Source of the DNA: Oscillospiraceae bacterium
GTDB taxonomy: Bacteria; Bacillota; Clostridia; Oscillospirales; CAG-272
Direction: 5' to 3'
Length of the DNA: 45,942 bases
Assembly (NCBI GenBank): GCA_015065335.1
Contig: SVQM01000004.1
Span: 1 to 45,942 of the forward strand
Positions within the stretch are counted from its first letter, which is position 1. Each line of letters starts with the position of its first letter. The notes beneath the pieces are model-generated. The model ran no database searches and had not been told where the DNA came from. It saw only the letters and a program-made list of their open reading frames with translations. Shown here piece by piece: positions 8,206 to 14,224 of this stretch. A program made the translations under genes and the position numbers.

Positions 8206-8254
8206 ACGGACTCGAACCGTTGCTACCGCCTGCATGAACGACAGTGTGGTGCAG
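8206..8254 (-). promoter_or_regulatory. Structured leader of the ECF S-component gene, with a tRNA T-arm-like hairpin
   Basis: On the minus strand a 5-bp stem (CTGCA/TGCAG, 8254-8230, 15-nt loop) is followed by ACGG-TTCGAGT-CCGT (8220-8206): a 4-bp stem closing a 7-nt loop identical to the tRNA T-loop consensus, ending 1 nt before the GAGGT ribosome-binding site. No matching 5' acceptor strand exists, so this is not a tRNA gene. It may be a cis-regulatory RNA, or coincidence. Confidence 0.35.
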
Positions 8255-8290
8255 TTGAATTATATAATAACAGCCGTGGCTGAAATTATC

Positions 8291-8302
8291 AATTATACAA
8301 AA
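8291..8302. promoter_or_regulatory. Half-site shared with the coaX leader dyad
   Basis: AATTATACAAAA (minus: TTTTGTATAATT) lies between coaX and the ECF gene. It is identical to both arms of the dyad at 9133-9162. The motif contains TATAAT, so it could alternatively be a -10 element; the region 17 bp upstream has only a poor -35. Confidence 0.4.
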
Positions 8303-8308
8303 TAAAAA

Positions 8309-9109
8309 TTATTTTCTAATATTTTTGTAATATAGGGAGGCAATACCACGCAGAGTGAGCGAATCATCGATAATAAACTTATTTCGGCAATTAGTAGTAA
8401 TAAGTTTAGCATAGCCACCGGTGGCGATTAGACCGAGTTTAACGGGATGATCTTTATTTATTAGTGATTCACGAATGTTTCTGATAAAACCGTCAATCAT
8501 CATCGAACAGCCCAGAATAAGTCCGGAACGAACTGATTCGTCGGTATTTTTACCGATCAGAGGTATATTTTCAGAAGAAATAGGTACAGTATCGAGAAGT
8601 TCGGTATTATCGTGCAGAGAAGATGAAGAAATGCGGATACCGGGCATAATGATAGTTCCAATGAGCGAGCAGGAGCTGTCAATTACCGTAATAGTGTTGG
8701 CAGTACCTGCGTCGAAGATAATGAAAGGAGCTGTACAGATATTTAAGGCTGCTGCGGTATTTGCTACGATATCAGCACCGAGACAAGCGGGATCGTTAAT
8801 ATTTATTTTGAATCCGGTTTTAATTCCCGGACCGATAAGATATGGCTTTGATGAAGATAAAATTTCAGCAGCTTTTAAGACATTATCAGTAACACTTGGA
8901 ACAACAGAAGAAACAGCGGCACAATCAATAGAATAATCACTATCGAATCTAAGGTCGATAATATTTTTGATCAGCGCAGCGTATTCATCGGAGCTGCGAT
9001 TCTTTTGTACTGATAGTTTAGAAGTAAACAAAGGAGTTTCAGAACGTGCATCAGTATCAAATAAAGCGAAAGAAACGCTCGTATTACCAATATCTATTGT
9101 CAGTAACAT
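8309..9109 (-). CDS. coaX: Type III pantothenate kinase
   Basis: Phosphorylates pantothenate with ATP, the first step of coenzyme A synthesis; cytoplasmic. 266 residues from the ATG at 9109 (AGGAGA just upstream; the frame continues 14 codons into the dyad and is unlikely to be used). ASKHA-type motifs typical of CoaX: DIGNTS (6-11), GPGIKTGF (93-100), GADIVAN (111-117, catalytic Asp113) and FDAGTANT (132-139), followed by IMPG and a late ATGGYA. Neighbouring S component suggests import and activation of the same vitamin. Confidence 0.95.
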   Translation of the reverse strand: MLLTIDIGNTSVSFALFDTDARSETPLFTSKLSVQKNRSSDEYAALIKNIIDLRFDSDYSIDCAAVSSVVPSVTDNVLKAAEILSSSKPYLIGPGIKTGFKININDPACLGADIVANTAAALNICTAPFIIFDAGTANTITVIDSSCSLIGTIIMPGIRISSSSLHDNTELLDTVPISSENIPLIGKNTDESVRSGLILGCSMMIDGFIRNIRESLINKDHPVKLGLIATGGYAKLITTNCRNKFIIDDSLTLRGIASLYYKNIRK

Positions 9110-9132
9110 ATCTCTCCTGTTTTCCTTCCCTG

Positions 9133-9162
9133 AATTATACAAAATTTGCATTTTGTATAATT
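9133..9162. promoter_or_regulatory. Perfect 12-bp dyad in the coaX leader
   Basis: AATTATACAAAA, 6-nt spacer TTTGCA, TTTTGTATAATT. It lies between the coaX promoter and start codon, 24 nt upstream of the ATG. The stem is AT-rich, so an operator is likelier than a stable RNA hairpin. One arm recurs exactly at 8291-8302 in front of the ECF gene. Confidence 0.5.
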
Positions 9163-9205
9163 GCTTGTGTCGTTTTTATAGGCTTTTTTATTGCCCTTTC
9201 TATAT

Positions 9206-9234
9206 ATGATATCATTATTGCGGACATTTGTCAA
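9206..9234 (-). promoter_or_regulatory. Sigma-A promoter of coaX
   Basis: TTGACA (9234-9229), 17-bp spacer, TATCAT (9211-9206). The -35 begins directly after the T-run of the spoIIID terminator. The leader to the coaX ATG is about 90 nt and contains the 9133-9162 dyad. Confidence 0.85.
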
Positions 9235-9241
9235 GAAAAAT

Positions 9242-9264
9242 GCACCGGCAATTAAGCACGGTGC
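9242..9264 (-). terminator. Intrinsic terminator of spoIIID
   Basis: GCACCG...CGGTGC stem with an inner GC pairing and A-rich loop, followed by five Ts on the minus strand, 7 nt after the spoIIID stop codon. Confidence 0.8.
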
Positions 9265-9271
9265 GCTATGA

Positions 9272-9559
9272 CTATTTTGTTTTTCTGAGTTTTTGATATT
9301 TAATTTTTGTTGCAAGACCTCCTCTTATATGACGTTCGGATTTATTTATTTCGATTATTTCTTTAACTTCGTTAAATTTTCCGAGATTTACATTTTTCAA
9401 ATTTTTAGTTATATCCTTATGTATGGTAGATTTACTGATTCCGAAATGGTTGGCAGCTGACCTTACTGTGCATCTGTTTTTTATAATATGATCCGCAATT
9501 ATCTCACATCTTTCTCTATTTCCGCCATTAAATACAAAACAGGTAGAATGTTCAAACAT
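9272..9559 (-). CDS. spoIIID: Stage III sporulation transcription factor SpoIIID
   Basis: 95 residues. A helix-turn-helix (SAANHFGISKSTIHKDIT) matches SpoIIID, followed by the family signature NEVKEIIEINKSERHIRGG and a basic C-terminal tail (ATKIKYQKLRKTK) that in Bacillus contacts DNA. SpoIIID acts in the mother cell together with sigma-E and sigma-K. The ATG at 9559 has GAGGTG 5 nt upstream; TTG at 9574 would open the frame earlier but lies inside the hairpin. The N-terminus is slightly longer than in Bacillus. Its ribosome-binding site is inside the 3' arm of the galM terminator, so its translation depends on that hairpin opening. Confidence 0.92.
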   Translation of the reverse strand: MFEHSTCFVFNGGNRERCEIIADHIIKNRCTVRSAANHFGISKSTIHKDITKNLKNVNLGKFNEVKEIIEINKSERHIRGGLATKIKYQKLRKTK

Positions 9560-9561
9560 AA

Positions 9562-9606
9562 AACACCTCAGCAAACTATCGTTGATAAATAATATGCTGA
9601 GGTGTT
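9562..9606 (-). terminator. galM terminator hairpin that also contains the spoIIID ribosome-binding site
   Basis: Perfect 12-bp inverted repeat (9562-9573 with 9595-9606), 21-nt loop, 16 nt after the galM stop and followed by TTTAT on the minus strand. Positions 9564-9569 (GAGGTG on the minus strand) are the spoIIID ribosome-binding site. Confidence 0.72.
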
Positions 9607-9622
9607 AATTATTATGTTTTGA

Positions 9623-10687
9623 TTATACAAACTTATAGATTGTTGTATAGTCGTAAATTTCGCCGGGACGAAGAACAGTATTGTTGAAATTTGCGTGATT
9701 TATTGCATCGGGCATTTTTTGAGTTTCAAAGCATACGGCACAGTTCACCTTCTGCTCTACCCCACCCTTGAATGCAGGATCGTCCTCATTTATCATATTG
9801 GCGGTATAGAAACCGACGCAGGGCTGATTAGTCCATACTTCCATCTTTCTTCCCGACTTGGGATCTTGGAGGAATGCGCACAGCTTAACAGTTTTTTCGT
9901 CAGTATCATTGAAGATGAAATTATTATCGTAACCACCGCAATTTACGTCCATTGAAGGCTCTGAGTTAAAATCACGTCCGATAGCTTTAGGTTCTCTGAA
10001 ATCGTATGCGGTACCGGTGATGTCGATGAAATTACCTGTGGGGAGAATATTCTCATCATTTTCAAGTATTCTGTCAGCATTTATCCATGCGATGTTATCC
10101 CTGATATCACAGGAATCATATCCTGCCATGTTGAAGTAGGAATGATTAGTGATATTCACAATAGTGGGTTTATCGGTGGTAGCTGTATATCTGATGGAAA
10201 GTGCTCCATCAGATGTCAGCTTATATGTGCATTTAACGGAGAGGTTTCCGGGATAATTCTCCTCGCCGTCGGGACTGAGATAGGAAAACTCAATCTCGGG
10301 CTCTTCACCGTTAGAAATTACTACTGCATCCCAGATTCGCTTGTCGAAGCCAATATCACCGCCGTGGAGTGAATTGGGACGAGGAGCATCATTGAGTGAG
10401 AGAGTATATTCAACGCCATCGAGGGTGAATTTTCCATTTCCGATTCTGTTGGCAACACGACCTACGATCGCACCCTGATACCCTCCTCCGTTCAGATAAC
10501 CGTCGATATCATCATAACCGCAAACGACATCTGCAATATTACCGGATTTGTCTTTTACCCAAAGGTTTACGATGATGCATCCGAAATCAAGAACACGTGC
10601 GGAAACCCCGGAGCTGTTTGTCATAGTATATGCATAAACATCAGAACCGCACGGGAGAGTTCCAAAAAGCTTCTTATCAATACTCAT
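9623..10687 (-). CDS. galM: Aldose 1-epimerase (galactose mutarotase)
   Basis: 354 residues. Interconverts alpha and beta anomers of galactose or other aldoses. Family motifs: GRVANRI (76-82), SLHGG with His108, NHSYFN with His182 (catalytic acid) and CFETQKMPDAINH near 320 with the catalytic Glu. It follows galE by 21 nt with an AAAGGAAAA ribosome-binding site. Last gene of nahK-galE-galM. Confidence 0.96.
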   Translation of the reverse strand: MSIDKKLFGTLPCGSDVYAYTMTNSSGVSARVLDFGCIIVNLWVKDKSGNIADVVCGYDDIDGYLNGGGYQGAIVGRVANRIGNGKFTLDGVEYTLSLNDAPRPNSLHGGDIGFDKRIWDAVVISNGEEPEIEFSYLSPDGEENYPGNLSVKCTYKLTSDGALSIRYTATTDKPTIVNITNHSYFNMAGYDSCDIRDNIAWINADRILENDENILPTGNFIDITGTAYDFREPKAIGRDFNSEPSMDVNCGGYDNNFIFNDTDEKTVKLCAFLQDPKSGRKMEVWTNQPCVGFYTANMINEDDPAFKGGVEQKVNCAVCFETQKMPDAINHANFNNTVLRPGEIYDYTTIYKFV

Positions 10688-10708
10688 GATGGTTTTCCTT
10701 TACAATGA

Positions 10709-11722
10709 TCAGTCCGGGTATCCGTCAGGATTTTTTGCCTGCCAATGAGCGAGATCCTCGCACATTTCCTTGATACCGCGCTTAGCAGTCCAACCAAGGA
10801 GGTTTTTCGCCTTTGCGGGATCTGCGTAGCACTCGTCGATATCGCCGGGACGGCGATCCACGATCTTATAATTCACCTTGAGGCCGGTAGCATTTTCGAA
10901 AGCACCGATAACATCAAGAACAGAATAACCGGTACCTGTACCGATATTGAAGTAGTCGATTCCCTTTCTGGTGGCAGCCAGATCGAGGGCCTTGAGATGA
11001 GCATCGGCGAGGTCGACAACGTGGATGTAATCACGAACGCCTGTGCCGTCATGAGTGTTGTAATCGTTTCCGAAAACGGAAAGGCACTCAAGTTTACCTG
11101 CAGCAACCTTAGAGATATAAGGAAGCAGGTTGTTGGGTATACCGCGAGGATCCTCACCGATGAGACCGCTTTCATGAGCACCGATAGGATTGAAGTATCT
11201 GAGGATAGATACGCTCCAATCGGGATTAGCGTGGCAGATATCGGCAAGAATACGCTCTATCATGAGCTTTGTCTCGCCATAAGGGTTTGTTGTGGAAAGG
11301 GGGAAATCTTCCATTATCGGCACGCTTTTGGGATTGCCGTATACTGTTGCGGAAGAGCTGAATACGATCATTTTACAATCGTGGTCAAGCATAGCACGGC
11401 AAAGATTGAATGTGCCGGTGAGATTGTTGTGGTAATAATACAGAGGCTTTTCAACAGATTCACCGACAGCCTTGAGACCTGCAAAATGAATAACGGAATC
11501 GATCTTATTCTCATCAAATACACGCTGAGTTGCCTCAAGATCGAGAAGATCGACCTTGTAGAATTTTGGACGTGTGCCTGTTATGGTTTCTATGCGATCA
11601 AGCACGCATTCCTTACTGTTGAGAAGATTGTCGAGAATAACAACTTCCCTGCCATCTTTTATAAGTTCAACAACTGTATGGGAACCGATAAAGCCGGTTC
11701 CTCCTGTTACGAGAATTGCCAT
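10709..11722 (-). CDS. galE: UDP-glucose 4-epimerase
   Basis: 337 residues, the typical length. Extended short-chain dehydrogenase: NAD-binding GGTGFIGSH (7-15), catalytic Ser in FSSSATVYG (121-129) and Tyr148-x3-Lys152 (PYGETKLM). Converts UDP-galactose and UDP-glucose, possibly also the N-acetylated forms, as in the bifidobacterial lacto-N-biose pathway. Lies 40 nt downstream of nahK. Confidence 0.97.
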   Translation of the reverse strand: MAILVTGGTGFIGSHTVVELIKDGREVVILDNLLNSKECVLDRIETITGTRPKFYKVDLLDLEATQRVFDENKIDSVIHFAGLKAVGESVEKPLYYYHNNLTGTFNLCRAMLDHDCKMIVFSSSATVYGNPKSVPIMEDFPLSTTNPYGETKLMIERILADICHANPDWSVSILRYFNPIGAHESGLIGEDPRGIPNNLLPYISKVAAGKLECLSVFGNDYNTHDGTGVRDYIHVVDLADAHLKALDLAATRKGIDYFNIGTGTGYSVLDVIGAFENATGLKVNYKIVDRRPGDIDECYADPAKAKNLLGWTAKRGIKEMCEDLAHWQAKNPDGYPD

Positions 11723-11762
11723 TTGGTTTAACCGTCCTTGCTTTAGAGATTATTATGGTAGA

Positions 11763-12857
11763 TTAAAGATATTTTTCAATGATGGAATTCATTTCGGGCA
11801 TCTTCTTTTCCATGTCAGAAACGAGTTTGAACTGAGTACGGGCACGATCCAGGTTCTGTCCTTCTCTGTGCGTTGCAAAATAAGTATCACCGTTAAGATA
11901 ATCGGTAAGAAAACGGATACCTGTTTCAAAGGTGATAACAAGAGCACCCATAGGAAGACCAAGCATCTCAGCTTCAGAGAGCGAACCGCCGAGTCCCTTA
12001 AGGAATCCCTTAGCATAGTCATCAAAGAGTTCAAGACGCATATATACCTTACCAAGATCTCTCTCATCCTCTTCGGCACTGCTTGCACCAAAGCGGATAC
12101 TGTCACCGAAATCATAGAGCACAGATCCGGGCATTACGGTGTCAAGATCAATAACGCAGATACCTTCTTTTGTTACTTCATCGATCATGACGTTATTGAG
12201 CTTTGTATCGTTATGAGTAACACGGAGAGGATATTCGCCGGAGGCGATCCTGTCTGTAATAAAAGAACAGACATTTTCACGCTCAAGAACGAAGTCGATC
12301 TCCTTCTGTACTGAAGCTGCTCTGCCGCACACATCAGCCTCAAGAGCCTTTTTGAAATCAGTGAAACGGCTTACTGTATTATGGAAATTGGGGATGGTCT
12401 CATGAAGCTCATCTGCAGGATAGTCGGAGAGGAGCTTCTGGAAATTTCCAAAAGCTACAGCGGAATTATAGAAAAGGATGGGATCCTCTACGATCTGATA
12501 AGTCTTAGCACCTTTTATATAGTCGTACATTCTCCAATATCCGCCGTCACCGGATTTTGAATAGTATCCGCCCTGTTTACTGCGGATAAGGTGCAGTACT
12601 TCCCTTTTGGGATCTCCGCCCATTGCTTCAACTTTTCTGCGAAGAAATTTTGTAACACCAACGATGTTAGCGGTAAGCTCATCGGGATTTTTAAAGATAG
12701 ATGTATTTATTTTTTGCAGCACATATTTTTTTACATCCTTAACAGTGACAAAAAAAGTACTGTTGATGTGTCCGAAGGAACAGCACTCAAATGAATCAGG
12801 CTTATCGGTAACCTCGAATGTTTCGAAAATTTTGGTTAACTGTACGTAATCGGTCAT
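11763..12857 (-). CDS. N-acetylhexosamine 1-kinase-like phosphotransferase (NahK/LnpB type)
   Basis: 364 residues of the aminoglycoside-phosphotransferase (APH) kinase fold. Catalytic loop THNDTKLNN (214-222, Asp217) and metal motif VIDLDTV (235-241) are clear; the Gly-rich loop near 27-35 is SFGHINSTF. Overall length and the segments FLTDYLNGDTYF and HREGQNLDRARTQF fit bifidobacterial N-acetylhexosamine 1-kinase. It would phosphorylate GlcNAc/GalNAc, or perhaps galactose, at the 1-position, feeding galE. galT and a lacto-N-biose phosphorylase are not in the window, so the exact substrate is inferred. First gene of the operon, with an 80-nt leader. Confidence 0.78.
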   Translation of the reverse strand: MTDYVQLTKIFETFEVTDKPDSFECCSFGHINSTFFVTVKDVKKYVLQKINTSIFKNPDELTANIVGVTKFLRRKVEAMGGDPKREVLHLIRSKQGGYYSKSGDGGYWRMYDYIKGAKTYQIVEDPILFYNSAVAFGNFQKLLSDYPADELHETIPNFHNTVSRFTDFKKALEADVCGRAASVQKEIDFVLERENVCSFITDRIASGEYPLRVTHNDTKLNNVMIDEVTKEGICVIDLDTVMPGSVLYDFGDSIRFGASSAEEDERDLGKVYMRLELFDDYAKGFLKGLGGSLSEAEMLGLPMGALVITFETGIRFLTDYLNGDTYFATHREGQNLDRARTQFKLVSDMEKKMPEMNSIIEKYL

Positions 12858-12904
12858 AGGAATACCCTTTCCGGTCGTCAGACCTGTTGTGATTAGATAC
12901 TTTC

Positions 12905-12936
12905 ATATGAAGTTGACAATAATTTGATCTTCATAT
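12905..12936. promoter_or_regulatory. Candidate operator: 8-bp inverted repeat over the nahK transcription start
   Basis: ATATGAAG (12905-12912) and CTTCATAT (12929-12936), 16 nt between arms, immediately downstream of the -10 element. The two arms are centred 24 bp apart, about two helical turns, consistent with a dimeric repressor, though no candidate regulator is nearby. Confidence 0.4.
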
Positions 12937-12937
12937 A

Positions 12938-12966
12938 ATTATATCACAACAATAAATTTATGTCAA
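12938..12966 (-). promoter_or_regulatory. Sigma-A promoter of nahK-galE-galM
   Basis: Consensus TTGACA (12966-12961), 17-bp spacer, TATAAT (12943-12938). Leader of about 75 nt to the nahK ATG. Confidence 0.88.
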
Positions 12967-13010
12967 TCATTTATGCAGTAATACTGAATATATAAAATTT
13001 TTGCAACAAT

Positions 13011-13034
13011 AAAAGGACGGTATTCCGTCCTTTT
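13011..13034 (-). terminator. Intrinsic terminator of the lipoprotein gene
   Basis: Perfect 10-bp stem AAAAGGACGG / CCGTCCTTTT with a 4-nt loop, 12 nt after the lipoprotein stop. The minus-strand 3' arm ends CCTTTT, giving part of the U-run. Confidence 0.85.
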
Positions 13035-13046
13035 ATAGAAGTTAAA

Positions 13047-13547
13047 TTACTCTTCAAATCCGTCGTCAACAGTTTCAACGGTCTTAGGAGGCTCAGTTGT
13101 AGCCTCAGTAGTAGTCTCATCTGTAGCAGTTTCCTTAACACCTGCATTTCTCTTAAGGAGAAGAGTGTTTCCGTCAGCGACCTCGATTGTAGCGAATCTA
13201 CCTTCAGCAGGCTCTTCAGCATCGTCGATGTAAAGCTCCCAGATGTAATCGTTGTTCTCTGTACCGTATTCGTCGATAACATCAAACATATCATAATTAC
13301 CGAGCTTCTTAAGCTCATACTTAATGTCGTTGTCGTCAAGAGCAGCAATAATAGCATCAATAGCGAGAGGTGCATTTCCGTCAATGCCTTCGATCTCAAC
13401 CTCAACATTTTCGATGATTTTTACATCATCTGCTTCAACGGTTACCTTTACCTTAGCGGTTGTAGAATCATTACTCTTACCACCGCAACCAACGAGTGCT
13501 GTACAAAGCAGAATTGCTGCTACGAGTACGGAAAGTATTCTTTTCAT
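13047..13547 (-). CDS. Lipoprotein with DUF4430-like domain, function unknown
   Basis: 166 residues. Type II signal peptide: basic MKR, hydrophobic helix, lipobox LVGC (Cys21). Residues about 30-130 resemble DUF4430/transcobalamin C-terminal-like domains (IDAIIAALDDND... NDYIWELYIDD ...ADGNTLLL), often found on surface proteins of Clostridia, sometimes linked to cobalamin binding, but no ligand can be assigned. The tail is Thr/Glu-rich (ATDETTTEATTEPPK), a low-complexity wall-spanning or linker segment, and it is acidic overall. Single gene with a consensus promoter, so probably well expressed. Confidence 0.78.
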   Translation of the reverse strand: MKRILSVLVAAILLCTALVGCGGKSNDSTTAKVKVTVEADDVKIIENVEVEIEGIDGNAPLAIDAIIAALDDNDIKYELKKLGNYDMFDVIDEYGTENNDYIWELYIDDAEEPAEGRFATIEVADGNTLLLKRNAGVKETATDETTTEATTEPPKTVETVDDGFEE

Positions 13548-13603
13548 GTTTTTTCCTCCGAATGAATGTTAAAATTTGGGGTTTTCCCAATAGCACTGTA
13601 CAT

Positions 13604-13632
13604 ATTATATATCTAATGCACGTATTTGTCAA
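13604..13632 (-). promoter_or_regulatory. Consensus sigma-A promoter of the lipoprotein gene
   Basis: Perfect TTGACA (13632-13627), 17-bp spacer, TATAAT (13609-13604). The leader of about 50 nt contains a small TTGGG/CCCAA hairpin ahead of a GGAGGAAAA site. Confidence 0.9.
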
Positions 13633-13654
13633 GAGCCATATTTACGCAAACATT

Positions 13655-14176
13655 CTAATTAAGGATAAGAAAAGCAAGATTCATATACGTAAAAACAGAC
13701 AACACAATGATTTTAATTATGCATGAAAGAAAGATCAGTAGAGAGTATTTTAGTATATCTCCGGCTTCGATTATAACAAGTATAGTTGCAGCTATAATTA
13801 CGATCAGTGAGAAAAACTGAGAGAAGGTAGTGAAAAACAGCGGATACCACAGTATCATACATAGAAGAGATGCTAAAAAGCAGAGGATAGTTCTGTTGTC
13901 ATAGCATTTTCGATTGACAAAAAAAAGGAGTATCCCCTCTCCACCCGATAGGACGAACATTATGAACCATAGGACATAATATGCGCCGATAGTGAATCCA
14001 CCTCCTGGTATTTTGAAAAATAAGGAGATCCTGCATGGCCCATCAAAGCATAACCAACTTGCTATGATAATGGTAGCTCCGAGAAGCATTCCAATGATAA
14101 GCGACCCCTTAATACGTGTCATACAGCGAAGCTCTCTTATTATAGTTTCACGAATATTGTTTTGTTTTTTTAACAT
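13655..14176 (-). CDS. Divergent TspO/MBR-like membrane protein
   Basis: 173 residues, five probable transmembrane helices. The end of the protein resembles TspO: ILWYPLFF corresponds to the conserved WSPLFF segment, and the C-terminal TYMNLAFLILN to the AYLNxAIxxLN ending; GGGFTIGAYYVLWFIMF sits where PPPWVFxxVWTxLY is expected but lacks its prolines and several tryptophans. TspO proteins bind porphyrins or lipids; ligand binding here is uncertain. I chose the ATG at 14176 behind GGGGTG; GTG at 14185 is a weaker option. Its ribosome-binding site is inside the PBP terminator. Follows the penicillin-binding protein by 48 nt and may be read through from it. Confidence 0.55.
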   Translation of the reverse strand: MLKKQNNIRETIIRELRCMTRIKGSLIIGMLLGATIIIASWLCFDGPCRISLFFKIPGGGFTIGAYYVLWFIMFVLSGGEGILLFFVNRKCYDNRTILCFLASLLCMILWYPLFFTTFSQFFSLIVIIAATILVIIEAGDILKYSLLIFLSCIIKIIVLSVFTYMNLAFLILN

Positions 14177-14212
14177 AAAAATCACCCCATAAAATAATAT
14201 GAGGTGATTTTT
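14177..14212 (-). terminator. Terminator of the penicillin-binding protein gene, containing the next gene's ribosome-binding site
   Basis: 14-bp stem (14177-14190 with 14199-14212; one G-U wobble), 8-nt loop, flanked by A5/T5, 12 nt after the PBP stop. On the minus strand GGGGTGA (14188-14182) in the 3' arm is the ribosome-binding site of the TspO-like gene. Confidence 0.78.
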
Positions 14213-14224
14213 TAATATATTCGA

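Noticed and set aside
8195-8260. A tRNA gene suggested by the T-loop sequence.
   Set aside because: No acceptor stem, D arm or anticodon arm could be built around it.
9574-9595. Sigma-E promoter for spoIIID in the hairpin loop (GCATATTA as -35).
   Set aside because: No matching -10 at a suitable distance; a start would fall in the ribosome-binding site.
10745-11731. Long plus-strand open frame (328 codons) opposite galE.
   Set aside because: It mirrors galE in the opposite strand, has no ribosome-binding site or family motifs, and galE is clearly real.
12858-13046. Small RNA gene in the largest intergenic gap.
   Set aside because: The gap is explained by the nahK promoter and leader and the lipoprotein terminator; nothing further is seen.
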